A DNA stretch of 64,000 nt from Acidimicrobiia bacterium (GCA_026985095.1 JALSQW010000008.1:124001-188000); one strand, 5' to 3'; positions 15,352 to 24,563 are shown, numbered from the stretch's first letter. The notes: generated by a model from the sequence alone, not told the origin. A program made the numbers and translations.

Positions 15352-17025
15352 ATGCCTGATCTCGTCGAGACCATCCGCTCATCGATCATCGGGAACGACT
15401 TCGCCGTGCCGGGCCCCTTCGGACCTCGGCGGGTCACGTACGCCGACTACACCGCATCGGGTCGGTCGCTGTCGTTCATCGAGGACTACATCCGCGACGT
15501 CGTCCTGCCGCTGTACGCCAACACCCACACCGAGTCGTCCGGGACGGGCCTCCAGACGACCCGGTTCCGCGAGGAGGCCCGCGACATCGTTCGACGCTGC
15601 ACCAACGCCGGGGACGACTACGTCGTGCTCTTCGCCGGATCGGGGACCACCGGGGCGATCGACCGGTTGCTGGGCGTGCTCGGCATCCGGATCCCGTGCA
15701 CCCTCGAGGACCGGTACCACCTCTCCGAACGGATCCCCCCCGAGGAGCGCCCCGTCGCGTTCATCGGCCCCTACGAGCACCATTCCAACGAGCTGCCGTG
15801 GCGTGAATCGATCGCCGACGTCATCACCATCGCCGAGGACGCCGATGGCCACATCGACCTCGACCACCTCGAAGCCGAGTTGATCGCCCACGCCGACCGA
15901 CCGCTCAAGATCGGGAGCTTCTCGGCGGCGTCCAACGTCACCGGCATCATCTCGGACACCCGCGCCATCGCCGAGCTCCTCCACCGCCACGGAGCGCTCT
16001 CGTTCTGGGACTTCGCCGCCGCAGCCCCGTACGTCGGCATCGACATGGCGCCGGCCGATGCACCCCACGCCTACAAGGACGCCATCTTCCTCTCCCCGCA
16101 CAAGCTCATCGGGGGACCCGGCACCCCCGGGGTGCTCATCGCACGTCGCGAGCTGTTCACCAACCGGGTCCCTGCGGTTCCCGGTGGCGGCACCGTCGCC
16201 TACGTCAACCCGTCCGACCATCGCTACCTCGACGACATCGAGCACCGCGAGGAGGGCGGCACGCCTGCGATCGTCGAGTCCATCAGGGCCGGCCTCGTGT
16301 TCCAGTTGAAGGAAGCCGTCGGCTCCGAGCGGATCGAACGACTCGAGAAGGGGTTCGTCGAACGCGCCATCGCACGCTGGAACGCCCACCCACGCATCGA
16401 GGTGCTCGGGAACCCCGACGCGGCTCGCCTCTCGATCGTGTCGTTCGTCGTCCGCCACGGCGACCAATACCTCCATCACAACTTCGTCGTGGCCCTCCTC
16501 AACGACCTGTTCGGGATCCAGTCCCGCGGCGGATGCTCCTGCGCCGGCCCCTACGGCCATCGGCTGTTGGGGATCGACCTCGAGACGTCCCACGAGTTCG
16601 AGCGGGAGATCGCCCGGGGCTGCGAGCTGATCAAGCCCGGATGGGTGCGGGTCAACTTCAACTACTTCATCTCCGAAGCCGTGTTCTCCTACATCATCGA
16701 TGCCGTCGAGCTCATCGCCGAGGAGGGCTGGAAGCTGCTGCCCTGGTACCGCTACGAGCCCGCCACCGCCCTCTGGGAGCACCTGGGGGGGAGAGGAGAG
16801 GCTCCCCTCAGCCTCCATGAGATCGACTACGCCACCGGTGCGATGCGGTACCAGCACCGTCCCAGGCGGGATCCCGACCACGTCCTGACCGACTACCTCG
16901 AGCAGGCCCGCCGGATCCTCGCCGATCCCGGGGTCCCCGAGCAGGTCGCGACGATGGAGCGCTCGGCCGACTTCGAGCACCTCCGCTGGTTCCCGCTTCC
17001 CCACGAGATCGCGGCCGATGCCTGA
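15352..17025 (+). CDS. Class V aminotransferase (cysteine desulfurase-like), large form
   Basis: This 557-residue PLP enzyme has the SGTTGA phosphate-binding loop (97-102), D220 and the Schiff-base lysine in S-P-H-K251-L-I-G-G. It resembles SufS/NifS-like and isopenicillin-epimerase-like fold-type I enzymes but is about 150 residues longer. A G-G-C-S-C-A-G-P-Y-G-H motif is in the place where desulfurases have their mobile cysteine loop. The true reaction (desulfurase, lyase or transaminase) is uncertain. Its stop overlaps the hydrolase start by 8 nt, so they are co-translated. Confidence 0.85.
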   Translation: MPDLVETIRSSIIGNDFAVPGPFGPRRVTYADYTASGRSLSFIEDYIRDVVLPLYANTHTESSGTGLQTTRFREEARDIVRRCTNAGDDYVVLFAGSGTTGAIDRLLGVLGIRIPCTLEDRYHLSERIPPEERPVAFIGPYEHHSNELPWRESIADVITIAEDADGHIDLDHLEAELIAHADRPLKIGSFSAASNVTGIISDTRAIAELLHRHGALSFWDFAAAAPYVGIDMAPADAPHAYKDAIFLSPHKLIGGPGTPGVLIARRELFTNRVPAVPGGGTVAYVNPSDHRYLDDIEHREEGGTPAIVESIRAGLVFQLKEAVGSERIERLEKGFVERAIARWNAHPRIEVLGNPDAARLSIVSFVVRHGDQYLHHNFVVALLNDLFGIQSRGGCSCAGPYGHRLLGIDLETSHEFEREIARGCELIKPGWVRVNFNYFISEAVFSYIIDAVELIAEEGWKLLPWYRYEPATALWEHLGGRGEAPLSLHEIDYATGAMRYQHRPRRDPDHVLTDYLEQARRILADPGVPEQVATMERSADFEHLRWFPLPHEIAADA

Positions 17026-17947
17026 CATCGCCCCAGACGCTCCCGCGTGGTTCCGGCGCGCCGTCGACGCCCCCCGTCGGGAGGAGTCGGTGGATGTCGA
17101 CGGGACACCCATCCACTACCTGGCCTGGGGCGACGCCGACGCCCCCGGCCTCGTGTTCGTCCACGGCGGCGCGGCCCACGCGCACTGGTGGTCGTTCCTC
17201 GCCCCCATGTTCACCAACCGATGGCACGCCGTGGCCCTGGACCTGTCCGGGCACGGCGATAGCGGGCGGCGGGACGCCTACAGCCACGACCTGTGGGCGC
17301 GAGAGGTGCTCGCCGTCGCCGAGGCGGCCCGGTTCCCCGGCCCGCCGGTCGTCATCGGCCACAGCCTCGGCGGCATGGTGACCATCAAGGCGGCATCGAC
17401 CTACGGCGACGAGCTCGCCGGAGCCATCATCGTCGACGCTCCCGTCCGTCGCCCCGACCCCGAGTCCGAGGAAGCCGCCAAGGGCCGGGCCTTCCGGGCC
17501 CCCGGGGTCTATCGGGACCTGGAGACGGCCGTGTCGCACTTCCACCTCATCCCCCCGCAACCCTGCGACAACGGGTTCATCATCGACTACATCGCCCGTC
17601 ATTCGCTCACCGAGACGCCCGAGGGCTGGACGTGGAAGTTCGATCCGGGGGTCTTCAGCCAGACGCTCGTCGCACTCCGGGAGGAGCTGGCCTCGGTCCG
17701 TACCCGGGTCGCGCTCCTGCGCGGTGAGCACAGCGTCGTCGTGCCTCCCGACACGGCCGACTACATGTACGAGCTCATGGGCGGCACGGCCCCTGTGGTC
17801 TCCATCCCCGAGGCGCACCACCATCTCATCCTGGACCAACCGATCGCCTTCGTCTCCGCCGTCCGGGCGCTGCTCGCCGACTGGGCACACTCGATCCCCC
17901 ATCCGGTCGCCGACGCGCATGCCGTGCATCGGCCGGCGGGCTCCTAG
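17018..17947 (+). CDS. Alpha/beta hydrolase
   Basis: This 309-residue protein has V-F-V-H-G-G-A-A for the oxyanion hole, the nucleophile elbow G-H-S116-L-G-G, and a late E-A-H-H-H-L that supplies the catalytic histidine. L-L-R-G-E-H-S holds the likely acid. The fold is the lipase/epoxide-hydrolase group; the substrate is unknown. It overlaps the class V aminotransferase, so the two may act in the same pathway. Confidence 0.88.
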   Translation: MPDIAPDAPAWFRRAVDAPRREESVDVDGTPIHYLAWGDADAPGLVFVHGGAAHAHWWSFLAPMFTNRWHAVALDLSGHGDSGRRDAYSHDLWAREVLAVAEAARFPGPPVVIGHSLGGMVTIKAASTYGDELAGAIIVDAPVRRPDPESEEAAKGRAFRAPGVYRDLETAVSHFHLIPPQPCDNGFIIDYIARHSLTETPEGWTWKFDPGVFSQTLVALREELASVRTRVALLRGEHSVVVPPDTADYMYELMGGTAPVVSIPEAHHHLILDQPIAFVSAVRALLADWAHSIPHPVADAHAVHRPAGS

Positions 17948-17950
17948 GAT
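17945..17950 (+). promoter_or_regulatory. -10 element (TAGGAT), leaderless start at 17958
   Basis: TAGGAT lies 7 nt before ATG 17958; its T and A belong to the TAG stop of the preceding gene. Confidence 0.45.
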
Positions 17951-17957
17951 TCCGGCG

Positions 17958-18761
17958 ATGAGCGATACCGGGTCGGCCCAACTGAGCCTCGACGAGGCCT
18001 ACGAAGCGACCTTCCACTGGTTCGACGCGTTCGGGGAGATCCCGACCGAGATCTCCGAACCGACCGACGGCGTCATCGAACTGCGATCCGACACGCTGCT
18101 GACCCGGATCCGATGGAGCCCCTCACCGGTCAGCCAAGGCGCGGTGCTGGCGATCCTCCGGGCCGCCGGCGCCGAGGATCGACGTCTCGTGATCTTCTCG
18201 ACGAGCGGATACTCCCCGGGTGCACGTTCGCTCGCCGAGACCCAGAACGTGGCGCTGTACGACCTCGACGCCAAGGGCGTCGCTTCTCCGGTCACCAGCG
18301 TGGCTCGCAACCTCCAACCCGACGTCGTCCCCACCCCCTTCGACGAGGAGCCCGAACCGAGGCCGGTGCGCCTCGAATCGCTCAAACCGCTCGACGAGGC
18401 CCTCCGCGACGGTGGTGCGCCCGCCCCGCTCGAATCGCTCGAACCGCTCGACAGCCTGCAACCACTCGAGCCTCTCGATGCCCTCTCCACCTTGCAGCCC
18501 CTCGATGCCTCCACCACCACCGGCGAGCATCCCGAGCTGGTCTTCATCGACGACCAGCCGCACGATCCCGAGCCCACCTGCCCCTCCTGCCAACACCCCA
18601 ATCCCCCGGGGTCACGCTTCTGCGCCCGATGCGGCCACGCCCTCGAGGCCGACCGACACCACGACGAGGCGCCCGCCCCGTCGTCCGACGCCGGCCCGCC
18701 TCGGTTGCGCTGCCGCACCTGCGGCTCGGAGGACATCGAGCTGATCCGGCCCGGCGAGTAG
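17958..18761 (+). CDS. Mrr-like domain protein with LxPLD repeats and zinc ribbons
   Basis: This 267-residue protein was not matched to a named family. Residues 35-108 resemble the Mrr/restriction-endonuclease fold: a strand with R-I-R-W, then L-V-I-F-S-T-S-G-Y-S-P-G-A-R-S-L-A and V-A-L-Y-D-L-D. The usual catalytic D...QxK is not obvious, so it may be inactive. Residues 138-184 carry a leucine-proline repeat (S-L-x-P-L-D repeated). A zinc ribbon (C208-x2-C211 ... C222-x2-C225) and a second C252-x2-C255 pair follow. It may bind DNA or proteins at the membrane or nucleoid. Confidence 0.75.
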   Translation: MSDTGSAQLSLDEAYEATFHWFDAFGEIPTEISEPTDGVIELRSDTLLTRIRWSPSPVSQGAVLAILRAAGAEDRRLVIFSTSGYSPGARSLAETQNVALYDLDAKGVASPVTSVARNLQPDVVPTPFDEEPEPRPVRLESLKPLDEALRDGGAPAPLESLEPLDSLQPLEPLDALSTLQPLDASTTTGEHPELVFIDDQPHDPEPTCPSCQHPNPPGSRFCARCGHALEADRHHDEAPAPSSDAGPPRLRCRTCGSEDIELIRPGE

Positions 18762-18814
18762 CCGGACCCCGCCACCCGAGGAATGCACGGAGCCGCAGAC
18801 CGGTTGGCCGGACC

Positions 18815-19702
18815 ATGGGAGCGGGACGCACCAGATGGACCCTGCCCTTGTCGGCAAGCAAGGCGGCGACCCGCGATCGGGTCACCCGACGAACGCTGAG
18901 TCGGGTCGGAGCGACTCGACTCGTCCCGTGCTACGTGGCCGCGCTCGTGGCCGGCGCCGCAGGCGCCCCTCGAATGAGCCACCGCATCGCCCGACGGTGC
19001 GCCACCACGGTGCTCGACGCCCTCTCGGTGACGGTCACCGTCACCGGACTCGACCACGTCGACCCCTCACGCCCGTACCTCGTCGCGCCGCTCCATGAAG
19101 GTCTCGCCGACCCGGTGGTCCTCGCCGCCCAGCTTCCCCTCGACCTGACCTTCGCCGCCAGGGACGAGCTGTTCTCGTGGCGGTCCCTCGGCCCGTACCT
19201 CTCCGCCGCCGGCCATCTCCGACTCCCCGAGGAGGGGCCCGCCGCCTACCGAACGCTCCTCGCCGGCGCCCCCGACGTGGTCGCCCGCGGAGAGAGCCTG
19301 GTCGTGTTCCCTCAGGGTTCGGTCCTCGGCATCGAGATCGCCTTCGCGCGAGGCGTCCCGGCATTGGCGAGACGGCTCTCGATGCCGGTGCTGCCGGTGA
19401 TCCTCACCGGTACCCACCGGATCTGGCATCATCCGTTCGATCCGCTCGTCGAGACCCACCGGCGGGTTCGGATGCGGATCCTCCCCCCGGTCCCCGCCTC
19501 CGCCGCGTCCCGGCGATGGAACGACCTCGAACGGACGATGAAGGCCATCGCCATGGACGACCCCGACGTCCGCAGGTACGACCCCGATCGCGACGGCTGG
19601 TGGGACGGCTACCGCTTCGAGATCGATCCCGCCTTCCCCGATCTGGCCGCACGCGTCGCCGACCACCGAAGAGCCCTGGCGGAGGAACCGGCGTGGACCT
19701 GA
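18815..19702 (+). CDS. PlsC-like 1-acyl-glycerol-3-phosphate acyltransferase
   Basis: This 295-residue protein has the acyltransferase motif H94-E-G-L-A-D99 (H-x4-D) and F-P-Q-G-S (164-168) in place of F-P-E-G-T, followed by a V-L-P-V-I-L-T-G-T motif. These are the four PlsC blocks in order. It would acylate a lysophospholipid or another glycolipid acceptor at the membrane. Q replaces the usual E of block III, which is unusual and may change the acceptor. Its ATG has no clear Shine-Dalgarno. Confidence 0.8.
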   Translation: MGAGRTRWTLPLSASKAATRDRVTRRTLSRVGATRLVPCYVAALVAGAAGAPRMSHRIARRCATTVLDALSVTVTVTGLDHVDPSRPYLVAPLHEGLADPVVLAAQLPLDLTFAARDELFSWRSLGPYLSAAGHLRLPEEGPAAYRTLLAGAPDVVARGESLVVFPQGSVLGIEIAFARGVPALARRLSMPVLPVILTGTHRIWHHPFDPLVETHRRVRMRILPPVPASAASRRWNDLERTMKAIAMDDPDVRRYDPDRDGWWDGYRFEIDPAFPDLAARVADHRRALAEEPAWT

Positions 19703-19779
19703 ATCTGTGGCGGCTCTTCCCGTGGAGATCCTCGGGCGCCTCGCCACGGTCTCGGTGCCGCCGGCGATCGACGACACCG

Positions 19780-20442
19780 TCAACCCGACGGAGCCACCTC
19801 GACGACGATCGCGTCGTGGTCGCTGAAGGCCAACCGCTCGACGGTGAACGACACCGGCTCGACGTCCCGACCGAACGCATGATCGATCCGCAGCAGCCGC
19901 GGGAGACGGTGCCGGTACGACCACGTCGGTGGCGGCTTCCCGACGGCAGCCACGGCCAGGTCGACGAACCCTCCCGCCAGCCGCCGGTAGGCCGACCAGG
20001 CGGGTGACGCGTTCATGTCTCCGACGATCACGAACGGGCCGTCGACCTCGACCGCGTGACGCTCCACCGCGGCGAGCTGAGCCGAGCGGATCGCCGCCGA
20101 CCGCCGCCACGGGCGCTCCACCGGATTGGCGAGATGCAGATCGACCACCTCGAGCGTTCCCGCGCCGAAGGGCACCGTGGCGGTCCGGGCATCCCGCAAC
20201 GCCATGGCGATCGTCCCCAGACGGGCGCCGGACCGGGCGGCGATCCCGAGGCCGTTGGCATCCTCACGCGGGTCGAGGGACACCACCTCGAACGCGCCGG
20301 CGATCACCTCGGCGTTGACCGGGTCGAGCTCTTGCACGCACAGCACGTCGGGATCGACCCGACGCAGGGTCCCGGCCAGCACGTCGGCCCGCGCCCGGCC
20401 CTTGAACAGGTTGGCGGACATGATCCGCACCGATCCGGTCAC
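19780..20442 (-). CDS. Endonuclease/exonuclease/phosphatase (EEP) family protein
   Basis: This 220-residue protein has the EEP landmarks in order: S-A-N-L-F, V-Q-E-L-D (metal-binding Glu), a central D-L-H motif, V-I-V-G-D-M-N-A-S, R-I-D-H-A-F and the terminal S-D-H-D-A catalytic His. It has no signal peptide. The GTG start overlaps the glgB stop as GTGA, so it is translated with glgB. Family members cleave phosphodiesters in nucleic acids, lipids or cyclic dinucleotides; the substrate is not clear. Confidence 0.88.
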   Translation of the reverse strand: MTGSVRIMSANLFKGRARADVLAGTLRRVDPDVLCVQELDPVNAEVIAGAFEVVSLDPREDANGLGIAARSGARLGTIAMALRDARTATVPFGAGTLEVVDLHLANPVERPWRRSAAIRSAQLAAVERHAVEVDGPFVIVGDMNASPAWSAYRRLAGGFVDLAVAAVGKPPPTWSYRHRLPRLLRIDHAFGRDVEPVSFTVERLAFSDHDAIVVEVAPSG

Positions 20443-22316
20443 CTCGACGACCCCGCCGGCGCGAGCATCAGGATCCCGAGAGGCGGGAGCTCCAACACCA
20501 TCGACCACGGCCGCCCATCGGCAGGCAGGTCCTCTGCCACCACCGATGCCCCCGGACCCACCCCCGAACCGCCGTACGCCTCCGCGTCGGAGTCGAGCAG
20601 CACCTCCCACCTCCCGGCCACCGGCACCCCGATCCGGTACCCGTGACGAACCACCGGGGTCAGGTTGGCCACCACCACCACCGGCCGGCTGCCGGACGCC
20701 CGCCGCTCGAAGGCGTACACCGACGCCTCCGAGTCGCTGGCCACGATCCAGGCGAACCCGTCGGGGTCGTCGTCGCCTGCCGCCAGCGCCGGCTCACGGC
20801 GGTACACGGCGTCGAGATCCCCCACCCACCGTCGCACACCGTCGTGCCATGGATCAGCCAGGACATCCCACTCGAGCTGCCCGTCGACGGACCATTCCCC
20901 CTGCTGGGCGAACTCGTCGCCCATGAACATGCACTTCTTCCCCGGCAGGCCGTACATGTAGCCGAACAGCGCCCTGACGTTCGCCAGCTTCTGCCACCGA
21001 TCCCCCGCCATCTTGCCGTACAACGATCCCTTCCCGTGCACGACCTCGTCGTGGGACAGCGTGAGGACGAAGTGCTCGTCGTAGGCGTACAGCATCCGGA
21101 ACGTCAACGCGTCGTGATGATGCGACCGGTGGATGGGGTCGAGCGAGAAGTACGCGAGCGTGTCGTGCATCCAACCCATGTCCCACTTGTACCCGAACCC
21201 CAACCCTCCGGCATCCACCGGTCGGGTGACCCCAGGCCACGCCGTCGACTCCTCCGCGATCGTCTGGATCCCCGGATGGTCCCGGTACGTCGCCGTGTTC
21301 ATCGCCTGGAGGAACGAGATCGCCTCCAGGTTCTCGTTCCCGCCGTGGACGTTGGGCACCCATTCACCGGGACCCCGTGAATAGTCCAAGTACAACATGG
21401 AGGCCACCCCGTCGACCCGCAATCCGTCGGCGTGGTATCGCGTCAGCCAGAAATCGGCGCTCGACAGCAGGAAGCTGCGGACCTCGTTCCGCCCGTAGTT
21501 GAAGACGTAGCTCTTCCAGTCCGGATGGAATCCCTGACGCGGATCCTCGTGCTCGTACAGGGCGGTCCCGTCGAACCGCCCGAGCCCATGACCATCGGTG
21601 GCGAAATGTGACGGAACCCAGTCCAAGATCACGCCGATCCCGGCCCGGTGGAGCTCGTCGATCAGGTACATCAGGTCCTGCGGCGTCCCGTAGCGGCTCG
21701 TGGGAGCGAAGTAGCCGACCACCTGATACCCCCACGACGGGTAGAACGGATGCTCCATGACCGGCATGAACTCGACATGGGTGAAGCCCATCTCCCGCAG
21801 GTAGGCGATCAGCGGCACGGCCAGTTCCCGATACGACAGCGAGTGGCCGTTGGGCTCCTTCCGCCACGAGCCCAGATGCATCTCGTAGATGGCCACCGGG
21901 GCGTCCAAGGCCAGACGCGCACCCCGATCGGCCATCCACTCGTCGTCCCGCCACCGGTAGTCGAGGCCCCACACCACCGTGGCGGATCTCGGCGGCACCT
22001 CGAACAGGAACCCGTACGGGTCGGCCTTCTCACGAAGCACGCCGTCGGCCCCTCGAACCGCGTACTTGTAGGTCTGCCCGACCTGCGCGTCGGTGACGAA
22101 CACCGTCCAGATCCCGGCGTCGGAGGGCAACATCGTGTGCGCCCCCGCGTCCCACCGGTTGAAGTCCCCCACCACACTCACCGCCGAGGCGTTCGGCGCC
22201 CACACGGCGAAATGCACCCCTTCGTCGAGGACCTGCGCACCGAGGTGTTCGTACATGCGGGTGTGGGTGCCCTCCCGGAACAGGTACCGGTCGGTGTCGC
22301 CGAGGATGGTGCGCAT
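20439..22316 (-). CDS. glgB: 1,4-alpha-glucan branching enzyme GlgB
   Basis: This 625-residue enzyme has an N-terminal CBM48 domain (F-A-V-W-A-P-N-A near 36-43) and a GH13 barrel. Catalytic residues are D302 (G-L-R-V-D-G-V), E355 (I-A-E-E-S) and D423 (L-S-H-D-E-V). The C-terminal beta domain is present. It lacks the extra N1 domain of E. coli GlgB, as many bacterial enzymes do. It creates alpha-1,6 branches in glycogen. ATG 22316 is supported by a TAGGCT element 7 nt upstream. The GH13 glucosidase at 59.1 kb may work on the same polymer. Confidence 0.95.
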   Translation of the reverse strand: MRTILGDTDRYLFREGTHTRMYEHLGAQVLDEGVHFAVWAPNASAVSVVGDFNRWDAGAHTMLPSDAGIWTVFVTDAQVGQTYKYAVRGADGVLREKADPYGFLFEVPPRSATVVWGLDYRWRDDEWMADRGARLALDAPVAIYEMHLGSWRKEPNGHSLSYRELAVPLIAYLREMGFTHVEFMPVMEHPFYPSWGYQVVGYFAPTSRYGTPQDLMYLIDELHRAGIGVILDWVPSHFATDGHGLGRFDGTALYEHEDPRQGFHPDWKSYVFNYGRNEVRSFLLSSADFWLTRYHADGLRVDGVASMLYLDYSRGPGEWVPNVHGGNENLEAISFLQAMNTATYRDHPGIQTIAEESTAWPGVTRPVDAGGLGFGYKWDMGWMHDTLAYFSLDPIHRSHHHDALTFRMLYAYDEHFVLTLSHDEVVHGKGSLYGKMAGDRWQKLANVRALFGYMYGLPGKKCMFMGDEFAQQGEWSVDGQLEWDVLADPWHDGVRRWVGDLDAVYRREPALAAGDDDPDGFAWIVASDSEASVYAFERRASGSRPVVVVANLTPVVRHGYRIGVPVAGRWEVLLDSDAEAYGGSGVGPGASVVAEDLPADGRPWSMVLELPPLGILMLAPAGSSR

Positions 22317-22323
22317 TCCGGGG

Positions 22324-22329
22324 AGCCTA
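22324..22329 (-). promoter_or_regulatory. -10 element (TAGGCT), leaderless start of glgB
   Basis: TAGGCT on the minus strand, 7 nt before ATG 22316. Confidence 0.5.
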
Positions 22330-22358
22330 CCGCCGCCCCGATGTGGCATCGTGAGGCC

Positions 22359-23117
22359 ATGACGTCGGCTTCGGCATCCCCGGCATTGACGTTCCTCGGG
22401 ACCGGCGCCGCCGGCGGCACCCCGGGAACCGGACGGTCCCGCCGGCGGGAGAGCTCGGCGCTGGCGACGGCCGGCGCGGTCACGGTGCTGATCGACGTCA
22501 CCCGCGACCTCCCCACGCAACTCGACCGGATCGAACGCATCGACGGCATCGTCCTCACCCATGGCCACGCCGACGCGATCGGCGGCTTCGCCACCTTGGG
22601 TCGGTGGTGGCGACGGCGAACGACCACGCCGATCCCGACCTACGCCTCGGCGGCGACCATCGACGCCGTTCGTCGCCGCTTCCGCCGCCTCCAGCACGTC
22701 GCGTTCGTCGCCACCGCCCCCGACGAACGACGACGGATCGGACCGTGGGACCTCGTCGCCGTCGAGGTCCCCCACGCCCGCGATCCCGTCCGCTTCCCCA
22801 CCTACGCGTGGCGGCTGACGGCCTCCGGGCGGTCCGTCACCTACGCCTCGGACGTCGCCCGGCCCACCCACGCCCTGGCCGCCTCGTCCGCCGGATCCAC
22901 CCTGTTGGCCATCGACGGCGCCACCTACCGGCGCGCCATCTCGAGCCACCTCCGCATCGACCGGGACCTGCCGACGATCTGTCGATGGGACGTCCGACGG
23001 ATCGCCCTCACCCAGATCGGGCGCAGCGCCCCGCCCCACGATCGGCTGGTCCGGATCGCCGCGGACCTCTGCCCCAAGGCGTTCCCCGCCTACGACGGGC
23101 TCGAGGTCGCCCTCTGA
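22359..23117 (+). CDS. Metallo-beta-lactamase-fold hydrolase
   Basis: This 252-residue protein has the metal motif T-H68-G-H70-A-D72-A, a later Y-A-S-D metal-ligand motif, and the terminal P-A-Y-D-G-L-E segment often seen in cytosolic MBL-fold phosphodiesterase-like enzymes. No signal peptide is present. CATCGT sits 6 nt upstream of ATG 22359. It diverges from glgB. The substrate is unknown. Confidence 0.82.
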   Translation: MTSASASPALTFLGTGAAGGTPGTGRSRRRESSALATAGAVTVLIDVTRDLPTQLDRIERIDGIVLTHGHADAIGGFATLGRWWRRRTTTPIPTYASAATIDAVRRRFRRLQHVAFVATAPDERRRIGPWDLVAVEVPHARDPVRFPTYAWRLTASGRSVTYASDVARPTHALAASSAGSTLLAIDGATYRRAISSHLRIDRDLPTICRWDVRRIALTQIGRSAPPHDRLVRIAADLCPKAFPAYDGLEVAL

Positions 23118-23173
23118 CCCCAGGGTGCCGGCCGGCCGACGACAATGGAGCCGACGACACCAGGAAGGACACC

Positions 23174-24553
23174 ATGCCGTACAGGACCATCATCGAGCCG
23201 TTCCGGATCCACAGCGTTCAGGCCATCGACCTTCCCGACCGGGAGGAACGGGAAGAGGCCCTCCAGCAGGCCGGCTTCAACCTGTTCGGCCTCCACGCCG
23301 ACCATGTCATCATCGACCTGCTGACCGATTCGGGCACGGGAGCCATGTCGTCGGAGCAGTGGGCGGGGATGATGCGAGGCGACGAGTCGTACGCCGGCAG
23401 CCGCTCCTTCTACCGCTTCGAGTCCATCGTCCGGGACATCACCCAGATGGCCCAGATCATCCCCACCCACCAAGGCCGGGCTGCCGAGCGGATCCTGTTC
23501 TCGGTCATGGTCGACGAAGGCGACGTCGTTCCGAACAACACCCACTTCGACACGACCAGGGCCAACGTCGAGTACCGCGGTGCCGAAGCCCGTGACCTGG
23601 TCGTCCCCGAAGGCAGGGATCCGGCCATCGACCTGCCGTTCAAAGGGAACATGGACGTCGACGCGCTCCGTGCCACCATCGAGGAGGTGGGACGGGACCG
23701 GGTTCCGCTCGTGATGGTCACCGTCACCAACAACTCGGGCGGTGGCCAACCCGTGTCCCTCCAGAACCTCCACGAGGTTCGGGCGGTGTGCGACGAGTAC
23801 GAGATCCCGCTGTTCCTCGATGCCTGCCGGTTCGCAGAGAACGCATGGTTCATCAAGCTACGCGAACCAGGTCACGAGCATCGCACCCCCGCCGAGATCG
23901 CCCGCGAGATGTTCTCCCTTGCGGACGGGTGCACGATGTCGGCCAAGAAGGACGGGCTCGCCAACATCGGCGGTTTCCTCGCGCTCAACGACGAAGACGT
24001 CGCCTCCCGATGCCGCAACCTGCTCATCTTGACCGAAGGGTTCCCGACCTACGGCGGCATGGCCGGCTACGACCTCGAAGCCGTCGCCCAGGGTCTCGCC
24101 GAGGTCCTCGACGAGAACTACCTGCGGTACCGCATCCGATCCACCGCCTACCTGGGCGAGAAGGTCGCCGCCGCCGGGGTGCCGATCGTCCAACCCCCCG
24201 GCGGCCACGCCATCTACCTCGACGCCAAGGCACTGCTGGCGCACATCCCACCCCACGAGTACCCGGCTCAGGCGCTCGCCGTCGAGCTGTATCGCAACGG
24301 CGGCGTCCGCGGCGTGGAGATCGGCACCGTCATGTTCGGACGACCGTCTCCCGACGGGGGACCCGACGAGCCGGCCGCGATGGAGCTCGTTCGCCTCGCG
24401 ATCCCACGGCGGACCTACACCCAGAGCCACATCGACTACGTCGCCGAGGTCGTCATCGACGTCGCCGCCCACGCCGAGCGTCTGCGCGGCCTGCGGATGG
24501 TCGACCAGGCTCCGTGGCTCCGTCACTTCACCGCCCGATTCGAGCCGCTCTGA
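23174..24553 (+). CDS. tnaA: Tryptophanase (beta-eliminating lyase)
   Basis: This 459-residue PLP lyase matches the tryptophanase/tyrosine phenol-lyase family along its whole length, including I-D-L-L-T-D-S-G-T, P-T-H-Q-G-R and S-A-K-K259-D. Two specificity positions favour tryptophanase. H-F-D126-T-T has the Asp of tryptophanase, and V-E-I383-G has Ile where tyrosine phenol-lyase has its phenol-binding Arg. It would split tryptophan to indole, pyruvate and ammonia. AGGAAGGA precedes the ATG. No TnaC-like leader peptide or tnaB permease is adjacent. Confidence 0.88.
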   Translation: MPYRTIIEPFRIHSVQAIDLPDREEREEALQQAGFNLFGLHADHVIIDLLTDSGTGAMSSEQWAGMMRGDESYAGSRSFYRFESIVRDITQMAQIIPTHQGRAAERILFSVMVDEGDVVPNNTHFDTTRANVEYRGAEARDLVVPEGRDPAIDLPFKGNMDVDALRATIEEVGRDRVPLVMVTVTNNSGGGQPVSLQNLHEVRAVCDEYEIPLFLDACRFAENAWFIKLREPGHEHRTPAEIAREMFSLADGCTMSAKKDGLANIGGFLALNDEDVASRCRNLLILTEGFPTYGGMAGYDLEAVAQGLAEVLDENYLRYRIRSTAYLGEKVAAAGVPIVQPPGGHAIYLDAKALLAHIPPHEYPAQALAVELYRNGGVRGVEIGTVMFGRPSPDGGPDEPAAMELVRLAIPRRTYTQSHIDYVAEVVIDVAAHAERLRGLRMVDQAPWLRHFTARFEPL

Positions 24554-24563
24554 GACGCGACCC

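Noticed and set aside
15379-17112. Minus-strand open frame (577 codons) opposite the class V aminotransferase
   Set aside because: Shadow ORF. The plus strand carries full PLP motifs, and the minus product has no recognisable structure.
20439-23039. N-terminal extension of glgB to 866 codons
   Set aside because: The first 241 codons are opposite the MBL-fold gene; the GlgB domain starts at 22316 with a matching promoter.
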